From the NCBI RefSeq assembly GCF_007954505.1, contig NZ_CP042412.1, forward strand, positions 682,001-746,000: a stretch of DNA of 64,000 nucleotides, written 5' to 3'. The notes beneath the pieces were generated by a model, which was not told where the DNA came from, ran no database searches, and was given only the letters and a program-made list of their open reading frames with translations. This document shows, piece by piece, positions 9,319 through 17,304 of the stretch. Origin of the DNA: Microbacterium sp. CBA3102. Its GTDB lineage: Bacteria > Actinomycetota > Actinomycetes > Actinomycetales > Microbacteriaceae. Numbering within the stretch: the stretch's first letter is position 1; every line of letters starts with the position of its first letter. Both the position numbers and the translations under genes were made by a program.

Positions 9319-10986
9319 TCACACCCGGTGACGACGAACGCCGTCGACCCAGGTCTCGCGCACGGTGATCGCCGAGATCTCCTCGGCCGGAACGGACAGC
9401 GGATCGCCGGACAGCACCGCGAAGTCGGCGTACTTCCCGACTTCGAGGGAGCCCAGATCGTCTTCGCGGCCGATCGACGCGGCACCCTCGATCGTGTGGG
9501 CGCGCAGGGCGGCGAGCGCGGAGATCCGCAGGTCATCCGGTCCGAGCGTGTGTCCGCGCCGGGTGACGCGGGTGACGGCGGTCTGGATGGCCTCGAGCGG
9601 GATCGGCTCCGCGACCGGCGCATCCGAGGAGATCGTGATCGGCACGCCGGCCCGTTCGAACTCCCCGAGCGGGTTGAAGCGCTCACCCGGGGTGCCGATC
9701 GCCTCCTCGACGCCCTCACCCCAGTTGAAGTAGTGCTGCGTCTGGTTGACCGGACGGATACCCGAGGCCGCCATCCGCTCGATCTGCTCGGGAGTCGGCA
9801 GACCGCAGTGCTCGATGCGGTGCCGGGCATCGGCATCCGGATGCTCGGCGAGCGCGGACTCGATCGCCGACACGACCATCTCGATCGCGGTGGGGGACTG
9901 CGCGTGCGTGGCCGTCTGCAGGCCCGCGGCGTGCGCCTTGCGGATAAGCCCGGCGTACTCGGCAGGCTCGTGGTACAACTGCCCGGTGCGGCAGGGGTCA
10001 CCCACGTAGCCATCCGGGAAGTACGCGGTCCAGCCGCCCAGCGTCCCGTCGGCGTAGAACTTGATGCCCGCGAAGCTCAGGTGCGCGTTGCCGAACTGAC
10101 CGACGAGCCCCATCTCGAGCGCCTCATCGAGCAGGTGCGACAGCAGGTACATCGACACCCGCAGCTCGAGGCGCCCGGCCTCGGCGAGACGCAGGTACAT
10201 GTCGAACTCGCGGCGCGTGACCTGGCAGTCGCCGATCGAGGTGACACCGCCGGCGAGGAAGCGCTGCGTCGCGGCATCCAGCTGGCGCAGGTGCTCCTCC
10301 GGTTCATCCGCGAGGTGGAAGTTCGGACCGTGGTGGCCGATCTTCACGCCGTGCACGCCCGTGAGGATGTTGCAGGCGGCGTCCGACAGCTCACCCGTCA
10401 GCTCGCCCTCCGCATCGCGGAAGAACTCGCCGCCGTCGGGGTTCGGGGTGTCCCGGTCCACGCCGCCCGCCTGCAGGGTGTACGAGTTCACGACGCCGCC
10501 GTGGCCGGAGGCGTTCATGAGGTACACCTCGCGATCGCTCGCGACCTCATCGAGCTCGAAGCGGGTGGGGTGCCGCTTCTCCGCCAGGTTCCGCTGCTCG
10601 TAGCCGTAGCCGCGGACCGGCCGTCCTGCGGGCAGGTCGGCGGCCGCCGCCTTCAGCAGTGCCACGATCTCGGGGATGCTGCCGGCCTTCTCGGGTCCGC
10701 AGTCGACCCAGGTCATCATCTGCCCGAACATGAGCGGATGCGCGTGGGCGTCGACGAACCCGGGGACCACGACCGCGTCACCGAGGTCGATGCGCTCTGG
10801 GGAGAGCCCCGCCCGTTCGACCGCCGCCTCGCACTCCGCGGGGGTGCCGATCGCGAGGATCCGTCCCCGGTCGGTCAGCATGGCCGTGGCCGTGGTGGCT
10901 GCGGCATCCGCGGTGTGGATCGCCTGCGCCGTCAGGAGGACGGGTGTCTCCTGCGCGGAGCGGTCGAAGGGGGTGAGCTTTCTCAT
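9319..10986 (-). CDS. YtcJ-like metal-dependent amidohydrolase
   Basis: A 555-residue amidohydrolase_3 protein. Metal-site signatures are in order: VVPGFVDAHAHPLMFG (HxH, about 68-83), FYADGTLGGWTA, ATHAQS, DARHRIEHCG and ITISSDAPVAEP (the last Asp), followed by the composite beta-sandwich C-terminus ending in GSLEVGKYADFAVLSGD. The family hydrolyses amides or cyclic amides, often of unknown identity. Its ATG overlaps the stop of the upstream transporter gene (ATGA), so the two are translationally coupled; the transporter probably imports its substrate. Confidence 0.85.
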   Translation of the reverse strand: MRKLTPFDRSAQETPVLLTAQAIHTADAAATTATAMLTDRGRILAIGTPAECEAAVERAGLSPERIDLGDAVVVPGFVDAHAHPLMFGQMMTWVDCGPEKAGSIPEIVALLKAAAADLPAGRPVRGYGYEQRNLAEKRHPTRFELDEVASDREVYLMNASGHGGVVNSYTLQAGGVDRDTPNPDGGEFFRDAEGELTGELSDAACNILTGVHGVKIGHHGPNFHLADEPEEHLRQLDAATQRFLAGGVTSIGDCQVTRREFDMYLRLAEAGRLELRVSMYLLSHLLDEALEMGLVGQFGNAHLSFAGIKFYADGTLGGWTAYFPDGYVGDPCRTGQLYHEPAEYAGLIRKAHAAGLQTATHAQSPTAIEMVVSAIESALAEHPDADARHRIEHCGLPTPEQIERMAASGIRPVNQTQHYFNWGEGVEEAIGTPGERFNPLGEFERAGVPITISSDAPVAEPIPLEAIQTAVTRVTRRGHTLGPDDLRISALAALRAHTIEGAASIGREDDLGSLEVGKYADFAVLSGDPLSVPAEEISAITVRETWVDGVRRHRV

Positions 10987-12320
10987 GGCAGCCTGTTCGC
11001 GGTCGTGTCGGTGCGGGCGGTGAAGGAGGCGGTGACGGGGGCCTCGTCGGAGTGCTGCGGCGCGAGACGCGTGCAGACACCGGCGATGAGGGCCATACCG
11101 ATGAACATCGCGATGACCGACCAGATGCTGCCCGTCCAGGCGATGAGCTGGGTCGCGAACCACGGGGAGAACCCGGCCCAGACCGCCGCGCCGACGCCGT
11201 AGGACAGCGCGATCGAGGTGTAGCGGGCCTGCGGACGGAACATCTGCGAGAGCAGGGCGGCGATCGGCGCGTAGGTGGCGCTCATCGCGATGCGCACCAG
11301 GGAGGCGAACAGGAAGATGAGCGGTTCGACTCGGCCGGGCAGGATCAGCAGGAACGGCACGAAGGTGAGCACCGAGGTGAGCAGGCCCAGGTACATGACG
11401 TTCTTCCGGCCCCACTTGTCACCCAGCCAGGCGACGGGAAGTGTCACCACGAACTCCACGAAGGAGGCGATCGTCATGGCGTCGAGGATGACCTGCTCGC
11501 TGATCGCGACCGTGTCGCCGGTGGCGTACGCCGTGGCGAAGGTGGTGGCCAGGTAGTAGCCGCCGGTCGAGATGGGCAGGATGCCGATGCCGAGGAGGAT
11601 CGGACGCCAGCTGGTGCGCAGCGCGAAGGCGAGCGGCATCGACTGCTTGCGGCCCTCGATCTTCGCCTCGAAGACCGGGGACTCCTCGACGCGGTAGCGC
11701 ACCCAGAACCCCACGCCGACCAGCACGATCGAGAGCAGGAAGGGGATGCGCCATCCGCCGTTGATGATGAAGTCGTCGCCCATGCGCGTCATGATCGCGA
11801 AGATTCCCGACGCCAGCAGCGCGCCGGCCGGGTTGCCGAGCTGCGTGAAGCCGCCGTAGAAGGTCTTGGACTTCTCGGGGGCGTGCTCGACGCTCATGAG
11901 CACCGCGCCGCCCCACTCGCCGCCGACCGCGAGGCCCTGCACCGCACGGAGCAGGATCAGGAGGATCGGGGCGAGGATGCCGATGTTCTCGTACGTCGGC
12001 AGGCAGCCCACGAGCACCGTGGCCGCGCCCATCATCAGCAGCGTGATGACGAGCGACACCCGGCGTCCGAGCTTGTCGCCGATGTGGCCGAAGATGATGC
12101 CGCCGAGGGGGCGGACGAGGAAGGCGACCGCGAAGGTCGCGAAGGCCGCTGCGGTCTCGGCGAGTCGGTCGCCGCTCGGGAAGAAGAGCGGACCGAAGAC
12201 GAGCGCCGCGGCGGTCGCGTAGACGTAGAAGTCGTACCACTCGATCGTGGTGCCGACGAAGGCGGCGATGCCGGCGCGTCGTGCCCGGCTGTGGGTACCG
12301 GTGCTGGGTGTGGAGGTCAT
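10983..12320 (-). CDS. MHS-family MFS transporter (metabolite:H+ symporter)
   Basis: The 445-residue protein has twelve helices and the MHS hallmarks GTTIEWYDFYVYATAA in helix 1, GHIGDKLGRR in the helix 2-3 loop and GLAVGGEWGGAVL in helix 5. Family members (ProP, ShiA, KgtP, CitA) take up organic acids, betaines or related metabolites with protons. As first gene of the amidohydrolase/ThDP/ureohydrolase operon, divergent from an Lrp regulator, it should be the importer for that pathway; the substrate is not evident from sequence. Confidence 0.88.
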   Translation of the reverse strand: MTSTPSTGTHSRARRAGIAAFVGTTIEWYDFYVYATAAALVFGPLFFPSGDRLAETAAAFATFAVAFLVRPLGGIIFGHIGDKLGRRVSLVITLLMMGAATVLVGCLPTYENIGILAPILLILLRAVQGLAVGGEWGGAVLMSVEHAPEKSKTFYGGFTQLGNPAGALLASGIFAIMTRMGDDFIINGGWRIPFLLSIVLVGVGFWVRYRVEESPVFEAKIEGRKQSMPLAFALRTSWRPILLGIGILPISTGGYYLATTFATAYATGDTVAISEQVILDAMTIASFVEFVVTLPVAWLGDKWGRKNVMYLGLLTSVLTFVPFLLILPGRVEPLIFLFASLVRIAMSATYAPIAALLSQMFRPQARYTSIALSYGVGAAVWAGFSPWFATQLIAWTGSIWSVIAMFIGMALIAGVCTRLAPQHSDEAPVTASFTARTDTTANRLP

Positions 12321-12439
12321 GAGGGTGCCCGCTCCTTTGCGGAAGATGTCGGATAGCGAAGGATGCTACGGACGTGCGGAGCCGTCGGCAAGGTCAGAAC
12401 TCCAGCGAGAATGAGTATTCACTGGATTTCTGATCATGA

Positions 12440-12454
12440 AAACATGCAATGTTT
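12440..12454. promoter_or_regulatory. Candidate Lrp operator
   Basis: AAACATGCAATGTTT is a perfect 6-bp inverted repeat with a 3-bp spacer in the only A/T-rich stretch (about 12399-12490) between the divergent transporter operon and the Lrp gene. Size and symmetry fit Lrp/AsnC sites, which are about 15-bp A/T-rich dyads. Binding is inferred. Confidence 0.45.
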
Positions 12455-12541
12455 CTCTTCTCGACAGCACAAGCGCTTCTAGACTGAATAAGCGCGCGGC
12501 GATCCGTGCGTTCGCGGGAATCTGACGAATCGAGGGCGACC

Positions 12542-13438
12542 ATGGATTTCGACGCCGAACTCATCCGCGCGCTGCAGGAAGACGGTCGTGCCAGCATCCT
12601 CTCACTCGCCGAAAGGCTCGGACAGTCGCGGGCGGCGGTCGCGGCGCGGTTGCGGACGATGCTCGCCGACCGCACGGTCCGGGTCGTCGCGGCCGTCGAT
12701 CCGGTCTTCCTCGGGCAGCACGTGCTCGCCCACGTCTCCCTCCGCACCGACGGCACGGTCGAACACGTCGCCGAGCACCTGCGCGACATGAGCGAGACCG
12801 TGCTGGTCTCGGCGGTCGGGGGCTCGCACGACGTGGTCACCGAGGTGCGCGTCGGGTCGATGTCGGAGCTGCACGATCTGCTCGCGCTCATCCGTGCGAT
12901 CGACGGCGTGCACGACATCAGCACCATCATCTACTCGACCGTGATCAAGGGCTTCTTCGTCTCCGAGTACCACGGTGACGTCACCCTCGACATGATCGAC
13001 GAAGCCCTGATCGAGCGACTCCAGGCGGACGGACGGGAGAGTTTCCGCGCTCTGGGTGAGGAAGTGCGCCTCTCCCCCTCGGCCGTCGCCACCCGGGTGC
13101 AGCGACTGATCGACGCCGGGGTCATCAAGATCAGCGCGGTCGAGGCACGCGGGCTCGCGCACCGGCAGCTGTCGATGGGAGTCGGGATGACGCTCGGAGA
13201 CGACGACGGGGCCGTGATCGACGAGCTCCGGCGCGGACGCGGGGTGGACTTCGCCGCACGAACGCTCGGGCGGTTCGATGCGGTGGCGACGCTGGTCGAG
13301 CCCTCGGCCGGTGCGCTGTATGCGAGCCTCGAACGCCTGCGCGCGCTGCCCGGCGTCACGCGGATCGAAGCCTGGCTCCACCTGGCGGTCCTGAAGGAGG
13401 ACTACGCCCGCACGCTCCGCCCCCTCCGTACGGACTGA
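12542..13438 (+). CDS. Lrp/AsnC regulator with two HTH-RAM units in tandem
   Basis: A 298-residue protein made of two Lrp/AsnC halves: HTH 1 (about 1-50, LIRALQEDGRASILSLAERLG), RAM/AsnC domain 1 (about 55-135), HTH 2 (about 148-195, LIERLQADGRESFRALGEEV) and RAM domain 2 (about 205-290). It is about twice the usual length of 150, a fusion of what is normally a homodimer. Divergent placement points to control of the MHS-amidohydrolase operon, with an amino acid or related amine as likely effector. The ATG begins MDFDAELIRAL, the typical Lrp N-terminus; upstream in-frame GTG codons lack an SD. Confidence 0.85.
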   Translation: MDFDAELIRALQEDGRASILSLAERLGQSRAAVAARLRTMLADRTVRVVAAVDPVFLGQHVLAHVSLRTDGTVEHVAEHLRDMSETVLVSAVGGSHDVVTEVRVGSMSELHDLLALIRAIDGVHDISTIIYSTVIKGFFVSEYHGDVTLDMIDEALIERLQADGRESFRALGEEVRLSPSAVATRVQRLIDAGVIKISAVEARGLAHRQLSMGVGMTLGDDDGAVIDELRRGRGVDFAARTLGRFDAVATLVEPSAGALYASLERLRALPGVTRIEAWLHLAVLKEDYARTLRPLRTD

Positions 13439-13455
13439 GCCCCCTCCGCGCGGCC

Positions 13456-13471
13456 CCCGCACCGGTGCGGG
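13456..13471 (+). terminator. GC palindrome after the Lrp gene
   Basis: CCCGCACCGGTGCGGG is a perfect 16-bp palindrome that could fold as a 6-bp stem with a CCGG loop, 18 bp downstream of the Lrp stop codon. It lacks a following U-run, as is common in high-GC actinobacteria, so terminator function is only likely. Confidence 0.4.
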
Positions 13472-13583
13472 CTCGAAAACGCGCCGCTGCGGGCCGTCGG
13501 AGGCGCACTTCTGATCCCGCACCGGGCGTGTCGACGCGGCGCGCCGTCACCGGACGTTCACCGGAGGCCGCCAGACTTCCCCC

Positions 13584-14990
13584 ATGAGCGAACCCGAATC
13601 TCGCCCTGGCGTCCCCGAGCCCGCAGCGACCGCCAACAGTGGTGCCGTCGCCGTCGTCGGCCTCGATCTGCGCGGCGAGACCCCCGCCCCCAGGAAGCAG
13701 GTCTACTCGTGGGCGCTGTGGGACTGGGCGACGCAACCGTTCAACACCGTCATCCTCACGTTCGTCTTCACCGCGCTCTACCTGGTCAGCGAGTCCTTCC
13801 TCCCCGCCGACATCGCGGCATTGAGCGAAGACGATCCGGCCCGGCTCGCGGCGGAGGCGGACCTCGCATCCGGGCTCGGCCTCGGATCCACCATCGCGGC
13901 CTTCGGCATCCTGCTCCTCGCGCCGGTGCTCGGACAGCGCGCCGATGCCGCCGGTCGGCAGAAGCTCTGGCTCGGGATCGGCACCGGCGCCCTGATCCTG
14001 TGCATGCTGGGACTGTGGTTCGTGGAGCCGGCCCCGAGTCTGTTCTGGCTGGGCGTCGCGCTCATCTCGGCGGCGACCGTGTTCCAGGAGATCGCGGCGG
14101 TGAACTCCAACGCGATGCTCATCGGCATCGCCACCCCTCGGAACGTCGGCCGCATCTCGGGTCTCGGATGGGGCTTCGGCTATCTCGGCGGCATCATCGC
14201 GCTGGTGATCGTCGTGGTGCTGGACACCTTCGACTGGTTCGGGATGTCCACCGACAACGGACTCGCCTACCGGTTGATCGCGGTCGGCTGCGCGGTGTGG
14301 GCGATCATCTTCAGCATCCCGATCTTCCTCAATGTGCCGGAGCCCTCGCTCGGACGCCCGGAGCGCAAGGTCGGCTTCTTCGCCTCCTACCCCCTCCTGG
14401 TCAAGGACGTCGCCGGGCTCTACCGCAACGAGGAGACCCGGCCCACCTTCTGGTATCTGCTGGCGAGCGCGGTGTTCCGTGACGGACTCGGCGGCGTCTT
14501 CGCCTTCGGTGCGATCATCGGGACGGCCGTCTTCAACTTCGGCACGCAGGACATCATCATCTTCGGCATCGCGGCGAACCTGATCGCCGGAGTCTCGACC
14601 ATCGCCGCAGGGCGACTCGACGATCGACTCGGACCGAAGCGGATCATCCTCGCCTCGATCGGCTCGATGATCGTCGCGGGCCTCGCGGTGTTCTTCCTGC
14701 GGGACGCCGGGTCGATGGTCTTCTGGGTCGGCGGCCTCATCCTGTGCGCATTCGTCGGACCGGCTCAGGCAGCGGCCCGGTCGTTCCTGGCCAGGGTCAC
14801 CCCGGCCGGCCGCGAGGGCGAGATCTTCGGCCTGTACGCCACGACGGGCCGCGCGGCGAGCTGGATGGCCTCCGGCGCCTGGACCCTGCTGATCGTGCTG
14901 ACGAGTCAGACCGCCTTCGGCATCCTGGGCATCGTGATCGTGCTGCTCGCCGGCTTCCTCCTGCTGCTGCCGGTGAAGGCGCCGCGCTGA
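13584..14990 (+). CDS. UMF1/Atg22-like MFS transporter
   Basis: The 468-residue protein has a roughly 35-residue cytoplasmic leader and twelve helices beginning with KQVYSWALWDWATQPFNTVI, the characteristic Atg22-like start. Further marks are QEIAAVNSNAML, GRISGLGWGFGYLGG and GPAQAAARSFLARVTPAGREGEIFGLYATTGR near the end. The family is known in yeast for vacuolar amino-acid efflux; bacterial members are common but of unknown substrate. It stands alone, between the Lrp gene and a convergent MarR gene. Confidence 0.85.
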   Translation: MSEPESRPGVPEPAATANSGAVAVVGLDLRGETPAPRKQVYSWALWDWATQPFNTVILTFVFTALYLVSESFLPADIAALSEDDPARLAAEADLASGLGLGSTIAAFGILLLAPVLGQRADAAGRQKLWLGIGTGALILCMLGLWFVEPAPSLFWLGVALISAATVFQEIAAVNSNAMLIGIATPRNVGRISGLGWGFGYLGGIIALVIVVVLDTFDWFGMSTDNGLAYRLIAVGCAVWAIIFSIPIFLNVPEPSLGRPERKVGFFASYPLLVKDVAGLYRNEETRPTFWYLLASAVFRDGLGGVFAFGAIIGTAVFNFGTQDIIIFGIAANLIAGVSTIAAGRLDDRLGPKRIILASIGSMIVAGLAVFFLRDAGSMVFWVGGLILCAFVGPAQAAARSFLARVTPAGREGEIFGLYATTGRAASWMASGAWTLLIVLTSQTAFGILGIVIVLLAGFLLLLPVKAPR

Positions 14991-15004
14991 CGGAAGGCTC
15001 CCTG

Positions 15005-15089
15005 TTCACAACTCCGGAGAAACGGGCCGAAACCACACCTTCAGGGGCGTTCAGACGGCGGGGCGCCGATTTCTTCCTGAGTTGTGCAC
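15005..15089. repeat. Imperfect long inverted repeat between convergent genes
   Basis: TTCACAACTCCGGAGAA at 15005-15021 reappears in inverted, slightly changed form at about 15071-15089, where the complement reads GCACAACTCAGGAAGA. The arms flank about 50 bp. It lies between the convergent UMF1 and MarR genes and could be a REP-like element or a bidirectional terminator; copies elsewhere in the genome cannot be seen from here. Confidence 0.45.
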
Positions 15090-15128
15090 GGATCGTCGGT
15101 CAGGATCGTCGGTCGGGACCGTCGGTCA
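15090..15128. repeat. Three tandem 13-bp repeats
   Basis: GGATCGTCGGTCA occurs at 15090-15102, then with one change at 15103-15115 (last base G) and at 15116-15128 (GGACC start). They sit in the 159-bp gap between UMF1 and MarR, next to the inverted repeat and just before a 7-bp stem. Confidence 0.7.
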
Positions 15129-15147
15129 GGTTCGCGTCGGCCTGACC
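15124..15147 (-). terminator. Short hairpin 3' of the MarR gene
   Basis: GGTCAGG (15124-15130) pairs with CCTGACC (15141-15147) around a 10-nt loop. It begins 3 bp beyond the MarR stop codon, a plausible terminator or mRNA-stabilising hairpin; there is no U-run. Confidence 0.35.
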
Positions 15148-15150
15148 GGC

Positions 15151-15723
15151 TCAGCGCTGCCAGTTGTCGGCGAGCTTTGTGAGCAGCCGGGCGAGTTCGA
15201 CGCGCTCCTCGTCGGTGAATGAGGTGAGCGCGGTCGTCAGCATCTCGCGACGCTCACCACGCATGCCGCGGGCGAGGCGGCGGCCTTCGTCGGTCAGTGC
15301 GATACGCGTGCGCCGCGCGTCGTCGGGGTCGGCCTCGCGGCGCACATAGCCGCGCTCGACGCCTTGCTGGACGAGCCGTGACGCTCGCGGCTGATCGACG
15401 CCGATCGCGGCACCGAGGTCGCTCACGCTGAGAGGAGTCGCCGCCGCGGCCAGCGCCTCGAGCATCCGCATGCGTGCAGGACCACCGAGGCGCCCTGACG
15501 GGTCGGCCATCCACGGCGGCATGCCCGGATGGCCGCGGTGGTGATCGAAGTGGTCGTGCACGTCGTCGCCGTGAGTCCCCTGCGGCCCGCCGTGCCGACC
15601 GTGGGGACCGCCTCTCCCGCCGTGCCCCCGATCGCCCGGACGACGCCCTCGTAGGCGGGACAGCGCCTGCGCGATGGCTTCGGCCGGATCCGATTCCGCG
15701 GGTTCGTTCTTGTCGGTGGTCAC
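15151..15723 (-). CDS. MarR-family regulator with His/Gly-rich N-terminal extension
   Basis: The 190-residue product carries a standard MarR winged helix in its C-terminal half (about 75-190: MRMLEALAAAATPLSVSDLGAAIG, DQPRASRLVQQGVERGYV, RREADPDDARRTRIALT). Ahead of it is an unusual segment (about 28-70) rich in Gly, Arg and at least nine His (VHDHFDHHRGH), which could bind Ni, Zn or Cu. The gene starts with GTG. A TAAAAT hexamer ends exactly 6 nt upstream, which suggests a leaderless transcript rather than SD-led initiation. It is divergent from another His-rich winged-helix protein across an ACATGCA-repeat array. Confidence 0.85.
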   Translation of the reverse strand: MTTDKNEPAESDPAEAIAQALSRLRGRRPGDRGHGGRGGPHGRHGGPQGTHGDDVHDHFDHHRGHPGMPPWMADPSGRLGGPARMRMLEALAAAATPLSVSDLGAAIGVDQPRASRLVQQGVERGYVRREADPDDARRTRIALTDEGRRLARGMRGERREMLTTALTSFTDEERVELARLLTKLADNWQR

Positions 15724-15732
15724 CCTCCGATT

Positions 15733-15804
15733 TTACATGCGACTTGACATGCATCGTTACTGCATGTCACACTACATGCACATGCACTGTGACATACACA
15801 TGCA
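15733..15804. promoter_or_regulatory. ACATGCA operator array between divergent His-rich genes
   Basis: The heptamer ACATGCA occurs at 15747-15753, 15774-15780, 15780-15786 and 15798-15804, inverted at 15761-15767, and with one change at 15735-15741. The central copies form a perfect dyad, GACATGCA-N7-TGCATGTC (15746-15768). TTGACA at 15744-15749 may be a -35 element for the rightward gene. The density and symmetry are what a MarR-type dimer would bind to control both genes; the binding protein is inferred. Confidence 0.65.
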
Positions 15805-15826
15805 CCCCGACAATGAAGGACTTTCC

Positions 15827-16510
15827 ATGAACACCTCTGAATCACAGAACCCTGAAAACACCAGCCGCCCCTTCGGCTACTGGCTGAAGGCCGCCGACCG
15901 CCTCATGGCGGCCGAGTTCGCCACCGCCTTCGACCGCGAGCACGCGAACCGCCGCGACTGGCGGATGCTCAATGCCGTCGACGGCACCGTCGCCCCGGAT
16001 CGCCCACTCAAGGCGCACAAGCTGCGTGACCTGATCGAGCGCGGCTGGATCGCCGCCGACGGCGAGGACTGGACGCTCACCGACGAAGGCCGCGCGGCGA
16101 AGGATCGCCTCGGCACCATCGTCGACGAGATCCGCGCGAAGGTCGCCGACGCCGTATCCCCCGAGGACATGGCCACCACCCTCGCGTCGCTGGAGAAGAT
16201 CGCGCGCGCGTTCGGCTGGGACGAGGAGACCCCTCTGCCCCGCGGACGTCGGCACGGCTTCGGCAGCCCCCGGCATGGTCGCGGAGCCCGGCACGGCTTC
16301 GGACGCCCGTTCCGCCGGGGCTTCGGCCCGGGCATGGACGCCGAGTACGGATGCCGTCACGACGACGGCCACGGCGAACGGCACGCTCACGCGCAGAGCC
16401 ACGGACACGGACACGGACACGGACACGGCCACCCTCGCGCCGGACGGATGGCGCAGCACGCGTTCGAACGCGGCTTCGAGGCGGGCTTCACCCGCGGTCG
16501 CGACGCCTGA
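15827..16510 (+). CDS. His-rich winged-helix (MarR-like) protein
   Basis: The 227-residue protein starts with a MarR-like fold (about 18-130: YWLKAADRLMAAEFATAFDREH, HKLRDLIERGWIAADGEDWTLTDEGRAAKDRL) and ends with a Gly/Arg/His-rich tail (about 140-225) containing HGHGHGHGHGH and several RHGFG repeats. Such tails bind Ni, Cu or Zn in metallochaperones and some transporters. The winged helix does not carry the best MarR recognition-helix pattern, so it may act as a partner of the divergent MarR protein rather than alone. ATG chosen for the MNTSESQNP start; an upstream in-frame extension lies in the operator array. Confidence 0.75.
   Translation: MNTSESQNPENTSRPFGYWLKAADRLMAAEFATAFDREHANRRDWRMLNAVDGTVAPDRPLKAHKLRDLIERGWIAADGEDWTLTDEGRAAKDRLGTIVDEIRAKVADAVSPEDMATTLASLEKIARAFGWDEETPLPRGRRHGFGSPRHGRGARHGFGRPFRRGFGPGMDAEYGCRHDDGHGERHAHAQSHGHGHGHGHGHPRAGRMAQHAFERGFEAGFTRGRDA
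16400..16429 (+). repeat. CACGGA microsatellite coding for the (HG)n tail
   Basis: Four perfect copies of CACGGA plus one diverged unit encode the HGHGHG tract of the His-rich protein. Because the unit is 6 bp, slippage would change the number of His-Gly pairs without breaking the frame. Confidence 0.8.
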
Positions 16511-16607
16511 CGCTCCGGCCACCATCGACGAGACGCCTCATCCGACAGCGGGTGAGGCGTCTCGTGCGCCTGGGGTCGGCGTCCGAGGTCGGCGCCTGGG
16601 GTCGGCG

Positions 16608-17252
16608 TCAGAGGTCGAGGAGCGCCACCGCGGACTCCGCCGCGCCGGCAGCACGGAGGCGAGCGCGGATCGCGGCGGCCGCGATCGCGTAGGGGCGCTC
16701 ATCGTCCATCAGCAGCGAGCGCGCATTGGCCTCCTCGTTCAAAGCGACCAGTTCGAAGGCGAGAACCTCCGCGTCGGCATCGATCTCCCCCACGGCGACC
16801 GCGTGGCGGATCTGAGCTTCGAGGTAGCCGTACCAGTCGACCAGTGCCGCACGCACCGCATCGCTCACGGGTCCGGACTTCGAGTCGACGTCGGCTGCCG
16901 TGGCGGCGAAGAAGCACCCACCGGCGAAGACCCGTTCCTTCGAGTACGCGAGGGAGTTGCGCAGCAGCGCGGCGAGGCGGTGAACACCCCGCGGATGCTC
17001 CCGGGCGGGCTCGACGATCTGCGCGGTGAAGATCTCCCGCGCGGCCTCGACCGTGGCGAGCTGCAGGCCCTCCTTGCTCCGGAAGAGCGTGGCGATGCTG
17101 CTCTTGCTCGACCCGGAGGCTTCGGCGAGCCGGCCGATGGTCAGCCCGTCGAGTCCTTCGACGGAGGCGAGATCGGTCGCACTGTCCAGCACGATGCGGC
17201 GCGAGGCATCACCACGCGCTCGCCGTCCGTCCTGCACCGCATGAATCGACAT
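16608..17252 (-). CDS. TetR-family repressor
   Basis: A 214-residue TetR protein: HTH about 18-62 (RRIVLDSATDLASVEGLDGLTIGRLAEASGSSKSSIATLFRSKEGL) and a C-terminal ligand-binding domain (about 80-200) with the motif FAGGCFFAATAADVDSKSGPV, seen in the TetR_C group that also includes YcdC/AcuR-like proteins. It is divergent from the alpha/beta hydrolase gene, and the 72-bp gap carries two similar dyads, so it most likely represses itself and the hydrolase. Confidence 0.85.
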   Translation of the reverse strand: MSIHAVQDGRRARGDASRRIVLDSATDLASVEGLDGLTIGRLAEASGSSKSSIATLFRSKEGLQLATVEAAREIFTAQIVEPAREHPRGVHRLAALLRNSLAYSKERVFAGGCFFAATAADVDSKSGPVSDAVRAALVDWYGYLEAQIRHAVAVGEIDADAEVLAFELVALNEEANARSLLMDDERPYAIAAAAIRARLRAAGAAESAVALLDL

Positions 17253-17261
17253 GCCTCTAGT

Positions 17262-17304
17262 ATACGAACGATCGTTCGCCTAGTATACGTATGATCGTTC
17301 GTAT
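17262..17304. promoter_or_regulatory. Two dyad operators for the TetR repressor
   Basis: CGAACGATCGTTCG (17265-17278) is a perfect palindrome. A second site at 17285-17304 has the same GATC centre (17293-17296) and arms ATACGTAT/GTTCGTAT. The dyad centres are 23 bp apart, about two helical turns, typical of cooperative TetR binding. Both lie between the start codons of the divergent TetR and hydrolase genes. Confidence 0.7.

Noticed and set aside
6603..9368. 921-codon open frame on the + strand
   Set aside because: Antisense to the ureohydrolase and ThDP genes, which have full domain signatures; composition is a GC artefact.
15744..15772. Full sigma-70 promoter starting at TTGACA 15744
   Set aside because: The -35 is perfect, but no acceptable -10 lies 16-19 bp downstream, so only the operator array was annotated.
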